This document shows positions 35,485 through 42,958 of a DNA stretch of 59,587 nucleotides, in pieces. A program made the position numbers and the translations under genes. Source of the DNA: Xanthobacter oligotrophicus (GTDB lineage Bacteria > Pseudomonadota > Alphaproteobacteria > Rhizobiales > Xanthobacteraceae); assembly GCF_008364685.1 (NCBI RefSeq), contig NZ_VTTL01000018.1, positions 1 to 59,587 of the forward strand. The letters run 5' to 3'. The notes under the pieces are model-generated. The model made no database searches and was not told the origin of the DNA. It was given only the letters and a program-made list of their open reading frames with translations. Position 1 is the stretch's first letter; each line of letters begins with the position of its first letter.

Positions 35485-36480
35485 ATGGATCTCGGCGCTG
35501 ACCTCTCCTGGATCGGCATCAGCCTGAAGATTTTCTTCATCGACCTGCTGCTGAGCGGCGACAATGCCATCGTCATCGCGCTGGCGTGCCGTGGCCTGCC
35601 GGCGCAGCAAGTGCCCAAGGCGGTCGCCCTCGGCGCGGCAGGGGCGATCTTCTTCCGGCTGGTCATTGCGGCGGTGGCGGGGATCCTGCTGACCATCCCG
35701 CTGCTGAAAATCGTCGGCGGGGCGCTGCTCCTCGTCATCGCCATCAACCTGCTCGCGGGAGAACATCTGCGGCGGCGGGAGGGCGCCCCTCGCCCCGGTC
35801 TCGATCCGTCGATCAACAACGACAGCGGCTTCATGGGGGCAGTCTTCGTCATCCTGATCGTGGACGCGATCATGAGCCTCGACAATGTGGTGGCCCTGGC
35901 CGCGGTGTCGGAAGGCAATTTGCTCTATCTCATCGGCGGGTTGCTGTTCAGCGTGCCCCTGATCTTCTTCGGAAGCCTCATCGTCACCGAGGCGATGAAG
36001 CATTTTCCGGCGATCATCCTCGTCGGCACCGCCTTCCTCGGCTGGGTGGCGGGCGGGATGATCGTGTCCGATCCGCTGTGGTCCGGCTGGATCGCATCGC
36101 ACGCCGAAGCGCTGTCGGTGCTGGTGCCGCTGGCTTCCGTGGTGTTCGTGCTGGTCGAGGGCCGGATCACGGCGCAGGCGCGCTTCGCAGAGACAAATGT
36201 CGCCTTGGCCAGTGGCGCCCCGCCCCGCCAAGCCGCAACAAAGCCCCGCGCGCCGGTGCGGCCCGCGCCCCGAAAGGTCGAGGCGCCCGCGCCTGCGCTT
36301 CTCGTAGCGTCCCTTCCGGCTTTGCCTGGCGTCCTGCTGGCGGCGAAGGACGATCAGGAGGCCGTCGCCCCGGCGGAAGGCACGGGGGACCGGCTCGTCC
36401 TCGTCGGCCTCATCCTGCTGTTCTGCGTGATCGCGGTGGTGATGGCGACCGTCGTGGCCGCCGGAAGCCGGCTCGGCTGA
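35485..36480 (+). CDS. TerC-family integral membrane protein (YjbE-like)
   Basis: The 331-residue protein has about seven membrane spans with the two acidic TerC motifs: LLLSGDNAIVIALA near residue 22 and DAIMSLDNVVALAAV near residue 132. Family members are linked to metal (Mn2+) export and to metalation of secreted proteins. After the TerC core there is a Pro/Ala-rich linker (about residues 240-300) and an extra C-terminal span, which is not part of the core family. GAGGAGG precedes ATG 35485. The substrate is unknown. Confidence 0.87.
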   Translation: MDLGADLSWIGISLKIFFIDLLLSGDNAIVIALACRGLPAQQVPKAVALGAAGAIFFRLVIAAVAGILLTIPLLKIVGGALLLVIAINLLAGEHLRRREGAPRPGLDPSINNDSGFMGAVFVILIVDAIMSLDNVVALAAVSEGNLLYLIGGLLFSVPLIFFGSLIVTEAMKHFPAIILVGTAFLGWVAGGMIVSDPLWSGWIASHAEALSVLVPLASVVFVLVEGRITAQARFAETNVALASGAPPRQAATKPRAPVRPAPRKVEAPAPALLVASLPALPGVLLAAKDDQEAVAPAEGTGDRLVLVGLILLFCVIAVVMATVVAAGSRLG

Positions 36481-36512
36481 GCTGGCCGCCGCCGTGCCGA
36501 CTGTCGCCGCGC

Positions 36513-36755
36513 CTACTTGCCGACTGCATCCTCCACGCATTTGGTGGTGAAGCTCTTCTTGGCCGCGCCATAGAGCTTCTTTTCCGCGGCCTGGGTCTCG
36601 CAGACGGCCGTTGCATCCTTCTGGCACTTGGTGAGGAAGCTGGTCTTGGCTGCGCCCGCAAGGCTCTTGCTGGCAACGGTGGCGGTGCAGGTGTCTGCGA
36701 AGGCGCCGGCGGCGGAGATGGCCACGAGGGCCAGGGCGAGGGCGAGTGTTTTCAT
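36513..36755 (-). CDS. Small exported PsiF-repeat-like protein
   Basis: The 80-residue product starts MKTLALALALVAISAAGAFA, a clear signal peptide. The mature region has four Cys and two similar blocks, KSLAGAAKTSFLTKCQKDA and KKLYGAAKKSFTTKCVEDA, which match the pattern of the PsiF (phosphate-starvation-inducible) repeat. Function is unknown. A GGGAGGATCG ribosome binding site lies upstream. A perfect 12-bp inverted repeat overlaps or directly precedes that site. It is convergent with the TerC-family gene. Confidence 0.78.
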   Translation of the reverse strand: MKTLALALALVAISAAGAFADTCTATVASKSLAGAAKTSFLTKCQKDATAVCETQAAEKKLYGAAKKSFTTKCVEDAVGK

Positions 36756-36766
36756 TGTCGATCCTC

Positions 36767-36792
36767 CCACGGGACCTTGAAAGGTCCCGTGG
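36767..36792. repeat. Perfect 12-bp inverted repeat upstream of the PsiF-like gene
   Basis: CCACGGGACCTT (36767-36778), two bases, AAGGTCCCGTGG (36781-36792). It lies 12-37 bases upstream of the PsiF-like ATG on the minus strand. It could be an operator for a dimeric regulator or a 5'-UTR hairpin. The 2-base spacer is short for an RNA loop, which favours a DNA operator. Confidence 0.8.
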
Positions 36793-37007
36793 CGAAGCTA
36801 GCACCGAAGTCTTGGCCATTCGACGGTGCCGAAGCGTCAGTGCTGGCCCGTGCACTCCGCTTTACACGCAATTTCTCTTGCGTTGGACTTCGACGAAGCC
36901 ATATGCCCGCCGCCCCTTGCGTCCGCGCGCAAGGTGTCCCCACATGGTCGGCTTGTCGAGGGCAACGGTTCGGGGCGGACGTGAAGCCGGAGAGATGCAA
37001 TCGCAGC

Positions 37008-38927
37008 ATGCGCGCAGGCGGCTCCGGCCCGGATCTGCTCCATGGGCGTTGGCGCGCGGCATGGCTCGCCTGGCGCGGCATCGCGATCTGCCTCGTATTG
37101 ATGGGGGCGCTGGCCCCCACCAGGGCCGAGACCGCCCGCCGCCATGTGCTGGTCCTGTTCGAGAACAACCGCCTGTTGCCGGCCAACGTGCTGGGCGACC
37201 GGGGCATCACCAGCGCGCTGGGCGAGGCAGACCGGCGCACCGAGATCAGCACCGAGTTCCTCGATTATCCGCGCTTCAGCGGCGCCGCCTATGTGGGCAC
37301 CGTCACAAGGTTCCTGAAGGAGAAATACGCGGCGCGGCCGCCCGGCGTCATCATCGTCGCCGGCGACAATGCGCTCGACTTCGTGCTGAACACGCGGGCC
37401 GAGCTTTTCCCGCAGGTGCCGGTGGTCCATGTGGGTGTGGCGCGTTCCTTCCTGGCCTCCCGGCTGCCTTTGCCGGAAGACGTGGTGGGCGTGCCCTTCG
37501 CGCAGGATTTCGCCGGCACCATAGCGCAGGCGTTGAAATGGCATCCGCAGGCCCGGCATCTGGTCCTGATCACCGGCGCGGCCGAGCATGATCGGGAATG
37601 GGAGCAGGACCTGCGCCGGGCGGCCGAGGGCTTCGAAGACCGGGTGAGCATCGAGATGCTCGCAGGCCGCCCCATGGTGGAGGTGTTGAAGCGGGTGGCG
37701 GAACTGGGCACCGACACCGTGGTGGCCACACCGGGATTTTTCCGCGACGGAGCCGGCAGCATCTACCTTCCGGTGGAATCGGTGAGGCTGATCGCGCAGG
37801 CGGCGACGGCGCCGGTCTACGGGCCGTTTGTCACCTTCATCGGCACCGGTGTCGTGGGCGGATGGATGACCGGTTTCGAGGCCATGGGCCGCGAGGGCGG
37901 GTCCATCGCCAACCGCCTGCTGGACGGGCAGGCGGCTGCGTCCCTCAGGCTGCCTCAGGTGATGCCGTCCGCGCTTTATGTGGACTGGCGGCAGATCGAG
38001 CGCTGGGGGATCGATCCGGATGCGGTGCCGGCTGATGCGATCATCCAGTTCCGTGCGCCCGGCTTCTGGCAGACCTACCAGAAGGAGGCGATGGCGGTCG
38101 CCCTGGCCTTCCTGCTGCAGAGCCTGCTCCTGGCTGCGTTGCTGTTTGAACGCCACCGCCGGCGCCTCGCGCAGTCGAGCGTGGACCGCTATCGCTTCGA
38201 ACTGGCCCATGCGTCCCGGCTGGCGGTCGCGGGGGAGTTGACCGGCTCCATCGCCCACGAGATCAACCAGCCGCTCGCAGCCATCCTGAGCAATGCGGCT
38301 GCGGCGGAAATGATGCTGGAATCCGGCGCGGCGCGGCCCGGCGAGCTCAAGGACATCCTGGCCGACATCAGGCGCGATGACCTGCGGGCCAGCGAGGTCA
38401 TCCGCCGGCTGCGGGCGCTGCTTGCCAAGCACGAGGTGGAGCGCCAGTCCTTCGACCTCAACGACATCCTGGGCGACGTGATCGCCCTGTTGAATGCCGA
38501 GGCCCGCCGCCGGCGCATCGCGCTGAGCGCACGGCTGGTCGCGGAGACCATCACGGTAGTCGGCGACCGCATCCAGCTCCAGCAGGTGCTCATCAACCTG
38601 ATCATGAATGCCATGGACGCGCTGGCGGATACCCCGGAGGAGCAGCGCAACATCGTCCTGTCGCTGGAAGGCTCGGACACCGGGGCGACCATCCGGGTGC
38701 GCGACCGAGGCCACGGGATTACTGCGGAACACCTGCCGAAGCTGTTCGAGTCGTTCTTCACCACCAAGCGCAAGGGCATCGGCCTCGGCCTGTCCATTGC
38801 GCGCACGCTGGTCGAGGCCCATGGTGGCACCATCGCGGCGGAGAGCGCACCGGGGGAGGGCGCCGTCTTCACCATCCGGCTCCCCCGGGTTGCGTCCGGC
38901 GGCCGCGCCTGGGTCGGGGCAACATGA
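37008..38927 (+). CDS. Sensor histidine kinase with periplasmic-binding-protein-like sensor domain
   Basis: The 639-residue protein begins with a cleavable or anchoring hydrophobic segment (WRGIAICLVLMGALAPTRA). A roughly 300-residue periplasmic part resembles ABC-type sugar-binding folds (HVLVLFENNRLLPANV, PPGVIIVAGDNALDFVL, HPQARHLVLITGAAEHDREW). A membrane span near residue 365 follows, then HisKA with GSIAHEINQPLAAILSNAAAA and HATPase with NLIMNAMDAL, DRGHGI and GIGLGLSIARTLVEAHGG. ATG 37008 is chosen with modest support; GTG 36981 is possible. It overlaps the regulator gene by four bases and probably senses a small extracytoplasmic ligand. Confidence 0.88.
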   Translation: MRAGGSGPDLLHGRWRAAWLAWRGIAICLVLMGALAPTRAETARRHVLVLFENNRLLPANVLGDRGITSALGEADRRTEISTEFLDYPRFSGAAYVGTVTRFLKEKYAARPPGVIIVAGDNALDFVLNTRAELFPQVPVVHVGVARSFLASRLPLPEDVVGVPFAQDFAGTIAQALKWHPQARHLVLITGAAEHDREWEQDLRRAAEGFEDRVSIEMLAGRPMVEVLKRVAELGTDTVVATPGFFRDGAGSIYLPVESVRLIAQAATAPVYGPFVTFIGTGVVGGWMTGFEAMGREGGSIANRLLDGQAAASLRLPQVMPSALYVDWRQIERWGIDPDAVPADAIIQFRAPGFWQTYQKEAMAVALAFLLQSLLLAALLFERHRRRLAQSSVDRYRFELAHASRLAVAGELTGSIAHEINQPLAAILSNAAAAEMMLESGAARPGELKDILADIRRDDLRASEVIRRLRALLAKHEVERQSFDLNDILGDVIALLNAEARRRRIALSARLVAETITVVGDRIQLQQVLINLIMNAMDALADTPEEQRNIVLSLEGSDTGATIRVRDRGHGITAEHLPKLFESFFTTKRKGIGLGLSIARTLVEAHGGTIAAESAPGEGAVFTIRLPRVASGGRAWVGAT

Positions 38928-39559
38928 GTTCGGAACCTCTGGTCCACGTGGTGGACGATGACGATTCCCTGCGCACCGCCGTGGTCCGGCTGCTGACCGC
39001 CGCCGGACTGGAGGTGCGGGCCTATGCCTCCGCCGGCGATTTCCTGCTCCATCCGCTGCCTCTGGGTCCCGGCTGCATCCTGCTGGATCTCAGGATGCCT
39101 GGGCCTTCCGGACTGGAGCTGCAGCGGGCCCTGCTCAATCTTGGCGCAACGCTGCCCGTGATCTTCTTCACCGCCCATGCGGACGTTGCCTGCAGCGTGG
39201 AGGCCATGAAGGCGGGGGCGGTTGATTTCCTCATGAAGCCGGTGGAGCCGCAAGTGCTGCTGGATACCGTCCATCGCGCGCTCGAACGGGACGGGCTGCT
39301 GCGTGCCGCACGTGCCGATGCGCAGGATCTGCGGGCCCGCTTCGCGCTGCTGTCGCCGCGCGAGCGCGAGGTCTTCGATCTGGTGGTGGCGGGCAAGCTG
39401 AACAAGCAGATCGCCGACGAGCTCGGCATCGCGGAGCGCACCGTGAAGGCCCAGCGCGCGCAGCTCATGACGAAGCTCGGAGCCGAATCCGCCGCCGAGC
39501 TGGGGCGCCTTGCCGAACGGCTGCAGCGCTTGTCTGAAGGCCCGCGCGACACCAGGTAA
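38924..39559 (+). CDS. FixJ/NarL-type response regulator
   Basis: The 211-residue protein has an N-terminal receiver (VHVVDDDDSL, phospho-acceptor D55 in LLDLRMPG, conserved Thr in FFTAHAD, Lys in LMKPVEP) and a C-terminal LuxR-type helix-turn-helix (LSPREREVFDLVVAGKLNKQIADELGIAERTVKAQRAQLMTKL). It is translated from an ATGA overlap with the kinase gene, so the two form a system. The sulfatase gene starts 421 bases downstream on the same strand and is a plausible target. Confidence 0.93.
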   Translation: MSSEPLVHVVDDDDSLRTAVVRLLTAAGLEVRAYASAGDFLLHPLPLGPGCILLDLRMPGPSGLELQRALLNLGATLPVIFFTAHADVACSVEAMKAGAVDFLMKPVEPQVLLDTVHRALERDGLLRAARADAQDLRARFALLSPREREVFDLVVAGKLNKQIADELGIAERTVKAQRAQLMTKLGAESAAELGRLAERLQRLSEGPRDTR

Positions 39560-39980
39560 GCGCGCGGGGCGGGGACGTTCCCGTTCGGTGCCGGTCCTCC
39601 TGTCCCTATTCCGATCCGCCCTCGGGCGCGGCGCCCGGCGCCTGAGGCGTATCCTGCTACATCCCTCTGCCCTTTTGGGCATGGCACATGGCCCCTTTTA
39701 CGGATGGTCCGAAGGGCGTTCCGGCTCCAAAGATGCGCGGCGAAGCCCGCTGTCGACGATGCGAGTCGGCGGGAGGCGTGGCTGGTTGCGCGTGGCGAAC
39801 CTGGCTCTTGACGCGCTCGAAGCGGGCCGGCGTCGCCGAATGGCAGATGGATCCAGGGTGGGAAAACAAGAACTCAGCCGTTCTGTCTTGATCCCCGTCA
39901 CCCCTGCCCCAGCGATCTTGGCTTCGGAATATCCGCGTATCGATCTCATGCCCACCAAATAAAAATAGAGGGAGGCTGCG
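39560..39980. promoter_or_regulatory. Spacer and probable promoter region upstream of the sulfatase gene
   Basis: The 421-base region holds no supported gene. The last 20 bases are AT-rich and carry a strong GAGGGAGG ribosome binding site for the sulfatase. The region is the expected site of control by the adjacent response regulator, but I cannot identify a repeated operator. Confidence 0.45.
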
Positions 39981-41666
39981 ATGAAAATCGGATCTGGGGC
40001 GGCGCAGGTGCTGGCCAGGGGAATAATCGCACTTGGAATTCTCGGCGCGCCGGTGGCGGCCGTCGCGCAGGCGCCCGCCAAGCCGCCGAACATCCTCGTC
40101 ATCATGGGCGACGACGTGGGCTGGTTCAACGTGGGCGCCTACCATCAGGGCATCATGTCCGGCAAGACGCCGAATCTCGACCAACTGGCGGCCGAGGGCA
40201 TGCGCTTCACCGACTATTATGCGGAAGCCAGCTGCACCGCCGGACGCTCGAATTTCATCACCGGCGAGCTGCCGATCCGCACCGGCCTCACCACCGTGGG
40301 GCAGGCCGGCGCCGATGTGGGCATGCCGGCCGAGGCGGTCACCCTCGCCACCGTGCTGAAGGCGCAGGGCTATGCCACCGGCCAGTTCGGCAAGAACCAT
40401 CTGGGCGACTTGAACAAGTATCTGCCCACGGTGCACGGCTTCGACGAGTTCTTCGGCTATCTCTACCACCTTGACGCCATGTCGGACCCCTACTGGTTCG
40501 ACTATCCGCAGGAGTGGGTGGACAAATACGGTCCGCGCACCCTCGTGCACAGCTACGCCACCGACGTGGACGACCCCACCGAGATGCCTCGCTGGGGCCG
40601 CGTGGGCAAACAGAAGATCGTCGACGAAGGCCCGCTTGCGCCGTTCCCCAACATGAAGGACCGGCAGAACTGGCAGGAAGGCCGCAAGGCCAAGTATGAC
40701 ATGGAGACCTTCGACGACGTGCTCGTCGAGCAAAGCAACGCGTTCATGGACAAGTCGAAGAAGGACGGAAAGCCGTTCTTCCTTTGGCACAATACGACCC
40801 GCATGCACGTCTTCACCTTCCTGCCGCCCAAGTATCAGGCGTTGATGAACCCGGGCAGCAACTACAATGTCGAAGAGGCTGGAATGGCCCAGCTGGACGA
40901 CAGCGTCGGCGCGTTGCTGAAGCACCTGAAGGACATCGGGGAAGACCAGAACACCATCGTCATCTTCACCACCGACAACGGCGCCGAGGTCTTCACCTGG
41001 CCTGACGGCGGCATGACGCCCTTCCGCGCCACCAAGGGCACCGTCTATGAAGGCGGCTTCCGCGTGCCCGCCATCATCCGCTGGCCCGGCAAGGTGAAGC
41101 CCGGCGCGGTGGAGAACGGCATGTTCTCGGGCCTCGACTGGCTGCCGACGCTGGCCGCGGCCGCCGGCAATCCGAACGTGACGACACAACTGCTCCAGGG
41201 CGCGAAGTTCGGTGATCGCACCTACAAGAACCATCTCGACGGCTACAACCAGATGGACCTGCTCACCGGCAAGGGTCCTACCGCCCGGCATGAGCTGTTC
41301 TACTTCGGCGGCGCGCAACTGGGCGCGGTGCGCATCGACGACTTCAAGTACCAGTTCTACCAGCAGCCCTACGGCTGGCCCGGCGAGAAGGTCACGACCG
41401 ACATGCCGACCATCGTGAACATCCGCCAGGACCCGTTCGAGCGCACGCCCTCGATCCGCGGCGAGACCGTCAACAATCTCGGTGCGGGCTACATGAACGA
41501 CTTCTTTGCCCGCGAGTTCTGGCGCTTCGTCGGGGTCCAGGAGGCGGTGGGCAAGCTCGCCGCGACCGCCATCGACTATCCGCCCATGCAGGCGCCGGCC
41601 TCGTTCAACCTGGACGCCGTGAAGCGCAAGGTCGACGAGGCGATCAGGACCCAGGCCGGGCAATAG
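39981..41666 (+). CDS. Exported sulfatase (arylsulfatase family)
   Basis: The 561-residue protein has a signal peptide ending near AVAQA. The sulfatase domain starts at NILVIMGDDVGW, with metal ligands D44 and D45. The active-site nucleophile is C85 in SCTAGRSNFITG; C-x-A-x-R fits the sulfatase motif in which Cys is converted to formylglycine. Later conserved parts are FLWHNTTRMH and TTDNGAEVF. No formylglycine-generating enzyme is encoded in this window, so maturation must rely on an unlinked gene. The substrate is unknown. It precedes a HAD phosphatase and a multiheme cytochrome. Confidence 0.93.
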   Translation: MKIGSGAAQVLARGIIALGILGAPVAAVAQAPAKPPNILVIMGDDVGWFNVGAYHQGIMSGKTPNLDQLAAEGMRFTDYYAEASCTAGRSNFITGELPIRTGLTTVGQAGADVGMPAEAVTLATVLKAQGYATGQFGKNHLGDLNKYLPTVHGFDEFFGYLYHLDAMSDPYWFDYPQEWVDKYGPRTLVHSYATDVDDPTEMPRWGRVGKQKIVDEGPLAPFPNMKDRQNWQEGRKAKYDMETFDDVLVEQSNAFMDKSKKDGKPFFLWHNTTRMHVFTFLPPKYQALMNPGSNYNVEEAGMAQLDDSVGALLKHLKDIGEDQNTIVIFTTDNGAEVFTWPDGGMTPFRATKGTVYEGGFRVPAIIRWPGKVKPGAVENGMFSGLDWLPTLAAAAGNPNVTTQLLQGAKFGDRTYKNHLDGYNQMDLLTGKGPTARHELFYFGGAQLGAVRIDDFKYQFYQQPYGWPGEKVTTDMPTIVNIRQDPFERTPSIRGETVNNLGAGYMNDFFAREFWRFVGVQEAVGKLAATAIDYPPMQAPASFNLDAVKRKVDEAIRTQAGQ

Positions 41667-41816
41667 GCTTGATCTGCGGTCATCACGGCTCCCGCCCCGT
41701 CCTCCGCGGCGGCGGGCTAGACGGGTAGCCGCCGACCAAGACCGCCGCGATCGCGCCGCAAGGCCCGGTCGCGGCGGATCTCCCTCTGTCCCCATCCTGA
41801 CCTAAGGGGATGCGCC

Positions 41817-42851
41817 ATGGCGCCCTGGTCTGTCCTCTCCCGCCTTGGTACCGCGTTCTGCGCGCTGCTGTTCCTCGGCCTCCAGGTGTTCGCGCAAGGT
41901 GCCCCTGTTGCCGCTCCGCTTCCCTCCTGGAACGACGGACCGGCAAAGCGGGCCATCCTCGATTTCGTCCGCGAGACCACCGACCCGGCGAGCCCCAAAT
42001 TCGTGCCGCCGGAAGAGCGCATCGCCACCTTCGACCAGGACGGCACCTTGTGGGTCGAGCAGCCCATGTACACCCAGGTCATCTTCTGCCTGGAGAAGGT
42101 GCCGGCAGTTGTCGCGAAACGACCTGATCTGAAGGAGGTCGAGCCGTTCCGGACCGTGCTCTCGGGTAGCCGGGCCGCCATCGCGAAGCTGTCCACGGCG
42201 GATCTGGAGAAGATCGTGGCCGCGACCCTCTCCGGCATGTCGGTGGAGGCGTTCAGGGCCGAGGCGGAGGCTTGGATCGCCACCGCGAAGCATCCGAAAT
42301 TCGGCCGGCTCTATACCGACCTTACCTACCTGCCCATGCAGGAGGTGTTGAGCCATCTGCGGGCCAACGGCTACAAGACCTTCATCGTCACCGGCGGCGG
42401 CCAGGATTTCGTGCGCGCCTATGCGCTGCGGGTCTATGGCATCCCGCCCGAGCAGGTGGTGGGCACGGCCGGGGGCACGAAATTCGGCTATGGCAAGGAC
42501 GGCCGGCCGGTCCTGACCAAGGAACCCAGGCTCCTGCTCAACGACAATTTCGCCGGCAAGCCGGAAGGCATTCACCTGATGATCGGCCGCCGCCCTAACG
42601 CCGCCTTCGGCAATTCCACCGGCGACCGCCAGATGCAGGAATATACCAGGGCCGGCACCGGGGCGCGCCTCGCCATGCTGGTGCTGCACGACGACGCGAC
42701 GCGCGAATTTGCCTATGGCCCGGCGCAGGGCCTGCCGGATTCGAAGGTGGGCACCTTCCCGCAGCCCCTGTTCGACGAGGCGAAGGCGAAGGGCTGGACC
42801 GTCATCAGCATGAAGGCCGACTGGAAGCGGATTTTCGCGTTCGAGCCTTGA
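41817..42851 (+). CDS. Exported HAD-superfamily phosphatase-like hydrolase
   Basis: The 344-residue protein has a signal peptide (FCALLFLGLQVFAQ) and the HAD motifs: FDQDGTLW with nucleophile D73 and acid D75, FIVTGGGQDF (motif II), and GNSTGDRQM (motif IV). HAD proteins of this exported type act on phosphomonoesters, but some family members are found next to sulfatases with no known substrate. It lies 150 bases after the sulfatase gene on the same strand and may be co-expressed. Confidence 0.87.
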   Translation: MAPWSVLSRLGTAFCALLFLGLQVFAQGAPVAAPLPSWNDGPAKRAILDFVRETTDPASPKFVPPEERIATFDQDGTLWVEQPMYTQVIFCLEKVPAVVAKRPDLKEVEPFRTVLSGSRAAIAKLSTADLEKIVAATLSGMSVEAFRAEAEAWIATAKHPKFGRLYTDLTYLPMQEVLSHLRANGYKTFIVTGGGQDFVRAYALRVYGIPPEQVVGTAGGTKFGYGKDGRPVLTKEPRLLLNDNFAGKPEGIHLMIGRRPNAAFGNSTGDRQMQEYTRAGTGARLAMLVLHDDATREFAYGPAQGLPDSKVGTFPQPLFDEAKAKGWTVISMKADWKRIFAFEP

Positions 42852-42958
42852 TGCGTGGGGGGTAGCCTGCACTATCATGCGAACGACACGGGCGCCGGTA
42901 ACGCTGTGCACCCGACGAGGAGCCCCAGCCTCGCAACGCGCAAGGGACGACGCATCTG

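Noticed and set aside
39676-39700. A TGGCAC sequence upstream of the sulfatase considered as a sigma-54 promoter
   Set aside because: The -12 position reads CCCC instead of TTGC at the required spacing.
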